Shown: piece by piece, positions 7,966 through 15,809 of the stretch
Layout of the letters: every line of letters starts with the position of its first letter
Numbering within the stretch: the stretch's first letter is position 1
Source of the DNA: Planctomycetota bacterium
GTDB taxonomy: Bacteria > Planctomycetota > UBA1135 > UBA2386
Direction of reading: 5' to 3'
Length of the DNA stretch: 33,520 nt
NCBI GenBank assembly: GCA_016795295.1
Contig: JAEUHP010000188.1
Location: 1 to 33,520 of the forward strand
Made by a program: the position numbers and the translations under genes
Notes under the pieces: model-generated
The model's database searches: none
Told to the model about the DNA's origin: nothing
The model's input: only the letters and a program-made list of their open reading frames with translations

Positions 7966-9006
7966 GTGGACGATGCGGCGCACGCCGAAGCGGTGGTGGC
8001 GCTCTGGGCTCTGCTCGGCGCGGCTGCTGCGACGCCGCCGTGCGACCCCGCAGCGGCGTTGCACGGCGCCACTGCGCCCGGAGCCGCCGCCGTGGTGGCC
8101 CAGCGGGCGATTGCCCGAGCCCGGGGTGAGGACGGGTATCTGCTGCTGGTGGAGCGCGAGGGCAGTCTGCTGGTGAATGGCCGACGGCTCCTGCCGACAC
8201 TCGCCGGTTACGCTGCCGCCCAAGGTGTGGCCGAAGTGCTGCGCGCCGGCGGCGTCGCCGAGGTCCTGTTCGACGCCACGGTCGATGCCCAGGCGCTGTG
8301 GGAATGGGCATGCAGCGCGCGGGCTGGACTGCCTGGGGCGGAGCCAGCTCCTGGGGTGCACCAGAGTCGTGCGGGCGAAGGCCCTGCGGCATTGGCCGCG
8401 CCTTCGCGTCACCGACTCGACGCACCATCGAACCTGTCCGCAGTGTTCCTGATGCATCGGCTGCACCGCACCCTGCCGGTCGGTCTGGGGGTGGCTCCGG
8501 TGGTGGCCAAAGCCGCCCTGGCGCTGGTCGTCGAGCGGTTGCTCGCCGAGCCCCTGGGCCTCGAGTGGTTGCAGCGGCTGGATGCGGTGCCTCGGCGCCT
8601 GGACCAGAACCTGCAGGTGGCGGTGGTGACCGTGCTGGTGCTGCGCAGCATGGGCTGGCCGGCCGCTCGGTTGGCCGACGCCGGCGTCGCGGCATTGCTG
8701 CACGATTGTGATCCGCCGTCGCGCAACGGTGCCATGCAGGTGGCTGGCTGGGCCGAGCTGCTCGCCGCCGGGGACGGAGACCACTGGCTGCTGTGGGCGA
8801 TCGTGGCGCGAGCCTGGCGAGAGGCGCGGGTGGGGCGGGGTGGCGCATGGCCGTTCGGCGCCGACGTGCTCGCCGTGGTCGTGCACTTTGCCGCTGCTCT
8901 GGCGGCTGGCCCGGTCGACGGCGACGGTTGGGCTGCAGCGGCTGCCGAGTGTGGTCTCGACGCCGGGTTCGCCCGGGTTGCGGCGTCGGCGTTGGCTGGA
9001 CGCTGA
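7966..9006 (+). CDS. Degenerate HD-GYP-like domain protein
   Basis: The 346-residue protein starts at a GTG with GAGGGG upstream. Its N-terminal part (LLLVEREGSLLVNGRRLLP, then GVAEVLRAGGVAEVLFDATV) resembles the module that precedes HD-GYP phosphohydrolase domains in some bacterial proteins. The C-terminal part follows the helical order of HD-GYP: NLQVAVVTVLVLRSMGW, then ADAGVAALLHDCDPP with His246-Asp247, then QVAGWAELLAA, VARAWREARVG and WPFGADVLAVVVHFAAAL. Against an active HD-GYP, the first His before the VA helix, the Lys after HD, the His-Pro, the His-His-Glu and the GYP triplet all appear lost; only the HD dyad remains. It is therefore probably not a cyclic-di-GMP phosphodiesterase, but a binding or scaffold protein for the adjacent two-component pair. 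The family assignment rests on pattern, not alignment. Confidence 0.6.
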   Translation: MDDAAHAEAVVALWALLGAAAATPPCDPAAALHGATAPGAAAVVAQRAIARARGEDGYLLLVEREGSLLVNGRRLLPTLAGYAAAQGVAEVLRAGGVAEVLFDATVDAQALWEWACSARAGLPGAEPAPGVHQSRAGEGPAALAAPSRHRLDAPSNLSAVFLMHRLHRTLPVGLGVAPVVAKAALALVVERLLAEPLGLEWLQRLDAVPRRLDQNLQVAVVTVLVLRSMGWPAARLADAGVAALLHDCDPPSRNGAMQVAGWAELLAAGDGDHWLLWAIVARAWREARVGRGGAWPFGADVLAVVVHFAAALAAGPVDGDGWAAAAAECGLDAGFARVAASALAGR

Positions 9007-9049
9007 GCCAAGACGAGTGCTGGTGGCTGTCGTCACGCCGCCGCCGGGC

Positions 9050-10318
9050 TCACTCGTGGCGCAGGGCCTCGACGGGATCCATGTTCGCGGCACGCCAAGC
9101 CGGGTAGATGCCGAACACCACCCCGACCGCGGCGGAGATGCCGAAAGCCAGCAGCACGTGGGGCCACTGCACGATGGTCAGTTGCTGGAACCAAAGGGTG
9201 ATCAACCTCGGCACGATCAGGCCGAGGCCCACGCCGACGAGGCCGCCGAGCGCGGACAGCACGCCGGCTTCGACCAGGAACTGCTGCACGATGTGGTGCT
9301 TCTTCGCACCCAGTGCGCGGCGGATGCCGATCTCGCGGGTGCGTTCGGTGACGGTGGCCAGCATCACGTTCATGATGCCGATGCCGCCGACCAGCAGCGA
9401 GATCGACGCGATCACCGCCAGCACGATGTTGAACATGCGCTTGCTGGCCTCTTCCTGCTTCAGCAGTTCGAGCGGCACGGTGATCTCGACGTCGCTCTGG
9501 GCCTTGTGCGCTTCGCCGACCAGGTCGCGGATGATGCGCGCCGCGGTCTGCACGTCCTCGGAGCCAGGGACCTTGACCTTGACCTCGTTCAGCTCGATGC
9601 GCTCGCGCTTGAACGAGCCACCCGACGAGGTCGACACTTCCTCGCCGAAGCGGCGGCGCGAGGTCGACATCGGGATGAACATGCACTCGTCGTAGGTGGT
9701 GCCGGCCGGACCCGCGGCGCGGCCCTGGTAGTCGAGCACCCCGACCACGCGGTAGCGGTCGTCGGTGCCGGTCAGCACCGTCTGGTCCATCGGATTCTCC
9801 AGCGGGAACAACGTCTGCGCGATGCTGGCGCCGAGCACGCACACGTTGCTGAGGCGCAGTTCGTCGGTCTCGCTGAGCCAACGGCCTTCGCGCGCCTTCA
9901 TGTTGGCGACCTCGAGGAAGCCGGGCTCGGTGCCGACCACGATGGTGGTCTTGAAGTACTCGCCGCGCATCAGCGGGCGCTGCACTTCGCGGATGCGCAC
10001 CACCTTGGCCGCGGGCAGCGCGGCCTGGATCAGTTCGGCTTCCAGGTACAGCAGGCCGTAGGCGACCGCGGTCATGGCGCTCTGCGAACTGCTCTGCGCC
10101 GTGTCCGGTGGTTTCACGCTGCGCACCAGGATGTTGGTGACGCCCATGTCGCGAAACCGGTCCAGCGCTTCCTTGCTGGCGCCCTCGCCGACCGCCAGCA
10201 TCGCGATCACCGAGGCCACGCCGAACAGGATGCCGGCGGTGGTCAGCGAGCTGCGGAGCTTGTGCAGCATCAGGCTCTTCAGCCCGAGCTGCACCATGCG
10301 CATGGTGTCGCGGATCAC
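9050..10318 (-). CDS. MacB-type ABC transporter permease
   Basis: This is the membrane subunit of a tripartite macrolide/lipoprotein-type exporter. The 422 residues comprise an N-terminal transmembrane helix (about 20-42; TTAGILFGVASVIAMLAVGEG), a large periplasmic MacB_PCD domain, and three C-terminal FtsX-type helices. The motifs there are LLVGGIGIMNVMLATVTERT, REIGIRRALGAKK and the C-terminal YPAWRAANMDPVEALRHE. The GTG start at 10318 overlaps the ATPase stop as GTGA and is preceded by AGGAGA, indicating coupled translation. MacB of E. coli is one polypeptide; here ATPase and permease are separate, as in many phyla. These transporters act as mechanotransmitters that pump periplasmic substrates through the adaptor and outer-membrane channel. 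The substrate is unknown. Confidence 0.93.
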   Translation of the reverse strand: MIRDTMRMVQLGLKSLMLHKLRSSLTTAGILFGVASVIAMLAVGEGASKEALDRFRDMGVTNILVRSVKPPDTAQSSSQSAMTAVAYGLLYLEAELIQAALPAAKVVRIREVQRPLMRGEYFKTTIVVGTEPGFLEVANMKAREGRWLSETDELRLSNVCVLGASIAQTLFPLENPMDQTVLTGTDDRYRVVGVLDYQGRAAGPAGTTYDECMFIPMSTSRRRFGEEVSTSSGGSFKRERIELNEVKVKVPGSEDVQTAARIIRDLVGEAHKAQSDVEITVPLELLKQEEASKRMFNIVLAVIASISLLVGGIGIMNVMLATVTERTREIGIRRALGAKKHHIVQQFLVEAGVLSALGGLVGVGLGLIVPRLITLWFQQLTIVQWPHVLLAFGISAAVGVVFGIYPAWRAANMDPVEALRHE

Positions 10319-11079
10319 GGGTGGTCTCCTGCCGCCGCGGCGTCGCGGCCGGCCGTGAGCCGGTTGTCGATCAGCTTCTCGACCTTGCCGTCCTTGAGCC
10401 AGAGCGTGTGGTCGGCCCGTTCGGCGACCTTGGGGTTGTGGGTGACGATCACGATGGTGACGCCGTCCGGGCGCAGCGAATCGAACAGGTCGAGGATCTC
10501 GCGTTCGGTGTTGCTGTCGAGGTTGCCGGTGGCTTCGTCGGCGAGCAAGAACAACGGATCGTTCATCAGAGCGCGGGCGATCGCCACGCGCTGCTGCTGG
10601 CCGCCGGAGAGTTCGAGCGGGCGGTGTTCGAGGCGGCCACCGAGGCCGACGCGGCTGGCCAAGTACTCGGCCTTCTCGCGCGACGCGGGGCCGACGCGAC
10701 CCTGATAGAACAGCGGCACTTCGAGGTTCTCGAGCACCGTGAGCTGCGGGATCAGGTTGAACGACTGGAAGATGAAGCCGATCTCGCGGCCGCGCACGTC
10801 GGACAGGTCGTCGTCGTCGAGGCGGCTCACGTCGCGGCCGCCGACCCGGTACTCGCCCGAGGTCGGGCGATCCAGGCAGCCGAGCAGGTTGAGCATGGTG
10901 CTCTTCCCGGAACCCGAACGGCCCATGATCGCCAAGTAGTCGCCCTTGCGCACCTGCACCGACACGCCGTTCAGGGCGCGCACCACGTTGTCGCCCATCT
11001 TGTAATGGCGGTGCACGTCGACGAACTCGGCGATCACCGGGCGCGGATCGTTGCCCTCTGCTGGGGAGGCTTGGCCCAT
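10315..11079 (-). CDS. MacB/LolD-type ABC transporter ATP-binding protein
   Basis: The 254-residue nucleotide-binding subunit has Walker A GRSGSGKST, Q-loop FIFQSFNLIP, signature LSGGQQQR, Walker B LLADEATGNLD and H-loop VIVTHN, all intact. The LTVLENLEVPL and EATGNLDS patterns are typical of the MacB/LolD/FtsE-like group. The ATG at 11079 has CCAGGA upstream, 20 nt after the adaptor stop. It pairs with the overlapping permease gene and powers the exporter. The C-terminal tail (LTAGRDAAAAGDHP) is short and probably unstructured. Confidence 0.95.
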   Translation of the reverse strand: MGQASPAEGNDPRPVIAEFVDVHRHYKMGDNVVRALNGVSVQVRKGDYLAIMGRSGSGKSTMLNLLGCLDRPTSGEYRVGGRDVSRLDDDDLSDVRGREIGFIFQSFNLIPQLTVLENLEVPLFYQGRVGPASREKAEYLASRVGLGGRLEHRPLELSGGQQQRVAIARALMNDPLFLLADEATGNLDSNTEREILDLFDSLRPDGVTIVIVTHNPKVAERADHTLWLKDGKVEKLIDNRLTAGRDAAAAGDHP

Positions 11080-11099
11080 GGTTCTGCGTCCTGGATGCC

Positions 11100-13328
11100 T
11101 CAGTTGCCGCCGCTCTGGCCGTTGCCACCACCGCCCGGACCACCGCCACCTGGACCGCGCCCTTGGTTGCGCCCGCCCATCATGCTGCGCATCATCGTGC
11201 GGATGCCGTCGGCGTGTTGTTGTGCCGTCGGCAGATCGTTGGCATCGAGTGCCTTCTTCAGGGAATCGATCGCGGCCTCGTAGTTCTTCAGCGTCTCCTC
11301 GCTGGCTCCGGGCATGTTGCGCAGGCGGTCCAAACCGCTTTGCATGCGCGGCAGCGATTCCTCCTTGTAGGTCGTCAGTTCTTCCGGCGTCATGTCGGCG
11401 AACTTCTTCTGTTGCATGCCGCCGGGGCGATTGCCGGGCGGCCCGCCCGGGCCGGTGCCGTCGCCGCCCGGCCCGCGGTTGCCCGTTCCCGACCCGCCGG
11501 CAGAACCGTCGCGACGGCCGGCCGGCCGCTCGCCAGCGGCTGGTTCGGTCGCGCCGGTCTGGACGCCGGCGCCGGGCGCGCCGGGAGCCGTGCTCGGCAC
11601 GCTCGACGGCAGCACCGGCTGGTCGAACTTCGGATCGGGCACACCTCCGGGCGGGGTGCGGTACACGACCTCGCCCTCGGCCACGCCCTCGAGCACCTCG
11701 ACCTTCTCTTGGTTGTGCGCGCCGACCTTGACCGGCACGGCCTGTGGCCCCTGGGCCGTCTGCTTCCACACGTAGTTGACCGAACGGTCGCGGCGCACCG
11801 CCTGCTGCGGCACCGTCAGCGTGCCCTTGACCGTGCCGATGGTGATGGTCGCTGCAGCGGCCATGCGCGAACGCAGGCGGCTGTCCTGGTTCTCGCCGTC
11901 GATGTCGATGATGGTGGTGTAGACCTTCTTGTCGTTGCCCATCCACGAACTCGAGGAGTCGGCGACCGGCGCCACGCGCGTGACCCGACCGGTCAGGATC
12001 TCGTTGGGGAACGCTTCGACGCCGATGTGGGCCGGTTGGCCGCGCAGCACCTTGTCGACCTGTGCCTCCTGCACCTTGACCACGCAGCGCATCTTGGTGT
12101 TGTCCGGCAGCACGATCAGTTCTTGCCGCTCGCGCACCTGCATGCCCTCGCGGATCGCCTCGCCGCCGCGGCGGTCGCGATCGACGCGCGCGTAGACGAC
12201 GAGGCCGGGGGTCGGTGCGTAGATCACCGCGTTCTTGATCTGTTTGCTCAGGTTGGTCAGACGCTCGGTGGCGACCTTCAGCTCCTTTTCCTTCGCGTCG
12301 ATGTCGAAGGTCGACTTCTTGCGTTCGGCGTCGTTGCTGGCCTCGACGCGCTCGAGTTCGAGCTTGGCGTTGGCATAGTCCTGCGTCAGCTGGATGCGCT
12401 CCTTCTGCAGGCTGTAGTTGATCAGCAGATCGAGGTCGTTCCAGGCCAGCGTCACCCGGCTGAGCTGGCTCTGGTAGGCGAGGTCGTCCCGGTCCAGTTC
12501 GTTGCGCGAGAGGAACTCCTTCTTGGCCAGCTTCCGACTGTAGGACAGGTATTCGCCCTTGTTCTTCAGGTCCGCCATCGCGAGGCGGATCTGGTCGGTC
12601 TGCTGCAGGATCTTGTTGGCCATGTCGCCCATGTCCCGCGACAGCGGGTCGGGATCGCCTGGAGTGGTCAGCAGCTCGATGGCTCGGTCGACCAGGGCCG
12701 CATGCTTGCGCGGGTCCACCTTGGTGACCAACCGTGGCGCCGTCTCGTCGTCGCCACCGGCAGGATCGGCTTTCGGCTCCTCCGAGACCAATTCGCGCAG
12801 CCTCTGCACCATGTCGCCGTTCTTGCCTTCCGTGCCGCCGCCGCCGCGCGCACCGAGCAGTTTCTCCAGGTCCATCTCGGTGATGCGCAGGCGCGAAGCC
12901 GCCGTGTTGCGCTTGGTGGTGAGTTCCTTCTCCAGGATCTCGAGCTGGGTACGGGCCTGCTCCCACGCGCTCTTCGCCTTCTCGACCGAGATCTCCTGGT
13001 TGGCGCGCTTCTCGACCAGGTCGCTGACGTCGAGCTCGACCAGCTTCTCGCCCTCCTTGACCGTGGAGCCCTCGGGCACCAAGTAGATGATGGTCGGTTG
13101 GCCTTCGACTTCCGAGCGCACGATCGTCTCGCGAACCGCTTGCAGTTCGCCGTTCTCCTTGACCGTGATCGGCAGGTCTTCGCGGGCCACGCGGTAGAGG
13201 TTCGGATCCGCGGCCTTGGGTTGGTCCTGCTGGCTGCAAGCCCCGTGGAACAGCAGAGGCAAGCCCAGGAACAGGAGGAGGGTGGCGCGAGGCATGGGGC
13301 TACTGGGGAGCAAGGGGAGGCGGCTCAT
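11100..13328 (-). CDS. MacA/HlyD-type periplasmic adaptor with long C-terminal extension
   Basis: The membrane-fusion subunit of the tripartite exporter has 742 residues, against about 370-450 for typical MacA proteins. It has an N-terminal export signal ending near Cys31 (LFHGAC, an imperfect lipobox), the first half of a biotinyl-lipoyl domain (ENGELQAVRETIV ... PEGSTVKEGEKLVELD), and a long alpha-helical coiled hairpin. An inserted polar/Gly segment interrupts the hairpin (GARGGGGTEGKN and onward). The second lipoyl half follows (VIYAPTPGLVVYARV), then beta-barrel and membrane-proximal domains (KGTLTVPQQAV ... VEVLEGVAEGEVV). The last about 180 residues are a Pro/Gly-rich linker, a charged helical segment (MTPEELTTYKEESLPRMQ) and a Met/Gly-rich tail ending GGGGNGQSGGN. 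The ATG at 13328 is chosen because AAGGAA lies just upstream; 13295 is an alternative. It lies between tolC-type and ATPase genes in one operon. Confidence 0.88.
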   Translation of the reverse strand: MSRLPLLPSSPMPRATLLLFLGLPLLFHGACSQQDQPKAADPNLYRVAREDLPITVKENGELQAVRETIVRSEVEGQPTIIYLVPEGSTVKEGEKLVELDVSDLVEKRANQEISVEKAKSAWEQARTQLEILEKELTTKRNTAASRLRITEMDLEKLLGARGGGGTEGKNGDMVQRLRELVSEEPKADPAGGDDETAPRLVTKVDPRKHAALVDRAIELLTTPGDPDPLSRDMGDMANKILQQTDQIRLAMADLKNKGEYLSYSRKLAKKEFLSRNELDRDDLAYQSQLSRVTLAWNDLDLLINYSLQKERIQLTQDYANAKLELERVEASNDAERKKSTFDIDAKEKELKVATERLTNLSKQIKNAVIYAPTPGLVVYARVDRDRRGGEAIREGMQVRERQELIVLPDNTKMRCVVKVQEAQVDKVLRGQPAHIGVEAFPNEILTGRVTRVAPVADSSSSWMGNDKKVYTTIIDIDGENQDSRLRSRMAAAATITIGTVKGTLTVPQQAVRRDRSVNYVWKQTAQGPQAVPVKVGAHNQEKVEVLEGVAEGEVVYRTPPGGVPDPKFDQPVLPSSVPSTAPGAPGAGVQTGATEPAAGERPAGRRDGSAGGSGTGNRGPGGDGTGPGGPPGNRPGGMQQKKFADMTPEELTTYKEESLPRMQSGLDRLRNMPGASEETLKNYEAAIDSLKKALDANDLPTAQQHADGIRTMMRSMMGGRNQGRGPGGGGPGGGGNGQSGGN

Positions 13329-13340
13329 TCGACGGTTCCT

Positions 13341-13388
13341 TCGGCAGTTCACTCGACAGTTCACTCGGCAGTTCACTCGGCAGTTCAC
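13341..13388 (-). repeat. Four 12-bp tandem repeats across the TolC/adaptor junction
   Basis: Read on the minus strand, four consecutive 12-mers GTGAACTGCCGA (one with T for C) fill 13388-13341. A degenerate copy AGGAACCGTCGA (13340-13329) then supplies the adaptor's ribosome-binding site directly before its ATG. The TGA stop of the TolC-type gene (13387-13385) lies in the first unit. Each unit is four codons, so a change in copy number keeps frame while altering the spacing between the two genes. Confidence 0.8.
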
Positions 13389-15019
13389 TCTGCAGTGGCG
13401 GGTTGCGGGATCGGCAGGGCGAGGTCGACCTGCAGGCCGGCGGGATCGATCTGCACTGCTTGCATCTCGTTGAGCAGCGTGAAGCGGGCCACCGAGTAGG
13501 CGACGATCTGCGAGTTCAGCGACAATTGGGACGACAGGAAGTCCTCCAGCGCTTGCAGCTTCTCCAGGATCTGGATGCGGCCGGCGTCATAGAGGTCGGT
13601 GGTGGCCTCGACCCGCTGCTTGGCGAGCGCCAGTGCGGTCGTCTGGATGTGGAAGTTCTCGGTCGCCACCTGGATGTTGCGCATGGCGGCGCGAACGTTG
13701 GCCGTGATCTGGTCGCCGGCCTGTTCGCGGGCCCGGATGGCCACGTCGAAGTTGATCAGGGCGCTGCGGTAGGCATTGCGTTCGGCGATCCGGTCCAGGG
13801 CCAGATTCAAGTCGAAGCCGGCGGACCAGTTGATCCGCGACCAGTCGAGGTCGATGCCTTTGCCCGACTCGGCCGGCACGCTGATCGCCGTGGTGAAGTC
13901 GATCAGGCTGCGCAGGGCGTCGGCGGCCACGTAGATGCGTCGGCCGCTGTCCTCGACCTCGTCGATCGCCGTGTGGTAGTCGTACCGACGCTGCAGAGCG
14001 AGCGCCACCGCTTGGTCTTCGGTGAGCGGCACCGCGGCGACGCCGTTCTGTTTGAGGCGATCGAGTTCCTTGGGGTCCACCTCGATGCGCGAATCCGTAG
14101 GCAGGCCGAGTCGGAGCTTGAAGCGGTCCAAGGCGGTCTGCAGGCGATTGCGGGTGTTCACCAACGTCACCCCGGCGCCGTACTCGGCTTGCTTGGCGCG
14201 GCCGAAGTCGACGATGGTGCGGCGTCCAGCCTTGAAGAACTCCTCGACCTGTTCGCGCGACTTGAGGACGTTGGTGTAGTTGGCCTCGATGTTGGCCAAG
14301 TCGTTGACGATGCCGCACAGGTTCCAGTAGTCGCTGGCGATGCCGATCGCGAGGTCGAAGCGGAAGCGCTCGAAACTGCGCACCGCGTACAGCACGTTGC
14401 GTTCGGCCTGGGTCAACGGCTCGCGCACGATGCGCATGCCCGAGCCGGCGAGCAGCGGCTGGGTCAGGCTGAGGTTCAGGATCGAGTTGCCGTCGAACCG
14501 GCCGTTCTGCACCACCGAGCGCAGGAAGGTCTGGGCGAAGCTGCCGACGATGCGCGTGCCGAACGGCGTGCGGTAGTTCACCGAGCCGGTGTCGCCCAGG
14601 CTGGCGTTCGCGGTGTCGTCGCCGGTGCCGCTGATGCGTTCGCTGCCGGTGTTGCCGAAGCGCACGGCGAAGTCCCACTGGTTGCGGGTCAGGGTCAGGG
14701 CCGCGGCGTAGAGCACTTCCTTCTGGCGCTGGAACTCACGGCTGTTCTCGGCGGCCACGTCGAACGCTTCGGTCAGGGTCAGGCGAACCGGCGTGCCGTC
14801 GGGGTTCAGGCCGTGGTTGGCCAGCAGGCGGGCGCGCAGCGAGTCGACCCGTCGGGGCAGCGGCCAAGCCACCGGATTGCCGGTGATCGCGGCGTTGGTG
14901 CGTTCGAGGATGTCGTAGACCTGGCGATCGGCGGACTCGCGCGCCGTGGAAGGGGTCCAACAGGCGGTGAGCAAGCCCACGAGGGCGAAACGGGACAGGC
15001 GGAGTTTCGGGTCGGGCAC
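13385..15019 (-). CDS. TolC-family outer-membrane efflux lipoprotein
   Basis: This is the outer-membrane channel of the efflux operon. The 544-residue protein from the GTG at 15019 opens with a lipoprotein signal (RFALVGLLTAC, lipid-accepting Cys20). It carries the repeated helical-hairpin pattern of TolC/OprM proteins: LTLTEAFDVAAENSREFQRQ, LNLSLTQPLLAGSG, SREQVEEFFKAGRRTIVDFGRAK, TRNRLQTALDRFKLRLGLP and its second-half counterpart RVEATTDLYDAGRIQILEKL. Upstream of 15019 the frame stays open to an ATG at 15106, but that start would lengthen and hide the signal peptide, so the GTG is preferred. The gene is first in its operon, divergent from coaB, and is followed after a 56-bp repeat-filled gap by the adaptor. 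Confidence 0.9.
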   Translation of the reverse strand: MPDPKLRLSRFALVGLLTACWTPSTARESADRQVYDILERTNAAITGNPVAWPLPRRVDSLRARLLANHGLNPDGTPVRLTLTEAFDVAAENSREFQRQKEVLYAAALTLTRNQWDFAVRFGNTGSERISGTGDDTANASLGDTGSVNYRTPFGTRIVGSFAQTFLRSVVQNGRFDGNSILNLSLTQPLLAGSGMRIVREPLTQAERNVLYAVRSFERFRFDLAIGIASDYWNLCGIVNDLANIEANYTNVLKSREQVEEFFKAGRRTIVDFGRAKQAEYGAGVTLVNTRNRLQTALDRFKLRLGLPTDSRIEVDPKELDRLKQNGVAAVPLTEDQAVALALQRRYDYHTAIDEVEDSGRRIYVAADALRSLIDFTTAISVPAESGKGIDLDWSRINWSAGFDLNLALDRIAERNAYRSALINFDVAIRAREQAGDQITANVRAAMRNIQVATENFHIQTTALALAKQRVEATTDLYDAGRIQILEKLQALEDFLSSQLSLNSQIVAYSVARFTLLNEMQAVQIDPAGLQVDLALPIPQPATAE

Positions 15020-15155
15020 GCGAGGTTGGGGCGGACGGATGGAACGATCGACTAGTAGACGGTCGGCCGGGTTTTTTCTCCCCCAGGAGCGCGCTGTTAC
15101 TACCATAGGACGCGTGGCGGTTCCTGATTTCCGCGCCGAACGGCAGCGGGGGGGC
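15020..15155. promoter_or_regulatory. Divergent promoter region between efflux operon and coaB
   Basis: These 136 bp must drive the efflux operon leftward and coaB-ftsK rightward. There is a GTTTTTTC run at 15070-15077 and relatively AT-rich pieces (CTAGTAGAC near 15052, TACTACCATAG near 15100). I find no -35/-10 pair good enough to name on either strand. Confidence 0.35.
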
Positions 15156-15809
15156 ATGGTCTCCATCTTGATCACGGCGGGTCCGACCCGCGAACACCTC
15201 GACGACGTGCGCTTCCTGAGCAACGCCAGCTCGGGACGGATGGGGTGCGCCCTGGCTGCGGCCGCACGCGACGCTGGGCACCAGGTCACCTTGGTGCTCG
15301 GGCCGGTCGAGTTGGAGCCGCCCTCCGGTGTCACCGTGGTTTCGGTGGTGTCGGCGCTCGAGATGCAGGCCGCCGCGGAGCGGGCGTTCGCCGGGGCCGA
15401 CGTGCTGATCGCTGCCGCAGCCGTGGCCGACTGGCGGCCCGCGGCGCGCGCCGCTGGCAAGCCGGCGAAGGCCGCTGGCCGGCTCGTGCTCGAGCTGGTG
15501 CCGAATCCCGACATCGTGGCCGGCTTGGCGGCGGTGCGCGGGGCGCGCACAGTTGTCGGTTTCGCGCTCGAGTCCACCGCCGCCGGCATGCCGGCGGCGC
15601 TGGCCCGCGGCCGGCGCAAGCTGGTCGACAAGCAACTCGACCTGGTGGTGGTGAATCTGCACGACGCGATCGGCAGCGCCGAGAGCGAAGTGGTGTTGTG
15701 CCATGCCGACGGCCGCGACGAAGCGCTGCCGCGGCAGGACAAGGCAGCCATCGCTGCGCGCATCCTGGCGGCAGCAGTGGCCCACTGGACGCGGAGGCAA
15801 GCATCGTGA
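15156..15809 (+). CDS. coaB: Phosphopantothenate-cysteine ligase (stand-alone CoaB)
   Basis: CoaB joins 4'-phosphopantothenate to cysteine in coenzyme A synthesis, using CTP or ATP. The 217 residues match only the C-terminal half of bifunctional CoaBC: ILITAGPTREHLDDVRFLSN with NASSGRMG (nucleotide/cofactor fold), the dimer and active-site strand AAAAVADWRP, VGFALEST, and LVDKQLDLVVVN. No flavin-binding CoaC decarboxylase domain precedes it; the frame upstream is only a short non-homologous leader (an in-frame GTG at 15114). CoaC must be encoded elsewhere. The stop overlaps the ftsK start as GTGA, so the two are translationally coupled, an unexpected functional pairing probably of convenience. 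Confidence 0.88.
   Translation: MVSILITAGPTREHLDDVRFLSNASSGRMGCALAAAARDAGHQVTLVLGPVELEPPSGVTVVSVVSALEMQAAAERAFAGADVLIAAAAVADWRPAARAAGKPAKAAGRLVLELVPNPDIVAGLAAVRGARTVVGFALESTAAGMPAALARGRRKLVDKQLDLVVVNLHDAIGSAESEVVLCHADGRDEALPRQDKAAIAARILAAAVAHWTRRQAS

Noticed and set aside
9013..9057. Inverted repeat ACGAGTG...CACTCGT between convergent genes, considered as a terminator
   Set aside because: The 31-nt loop is long, there is no T-run, and the right arm is within the permease's last codons.
11163..13499. A 778-codon open frame on the plus strand, antisense to the adaptor gene
   Set aside because: Its translation is rich in His, Arg, Val, Leu and Asp with no recognisable motif, the usual mirror of a GC-rich gene; the adaptor on the other strand has clear domains.
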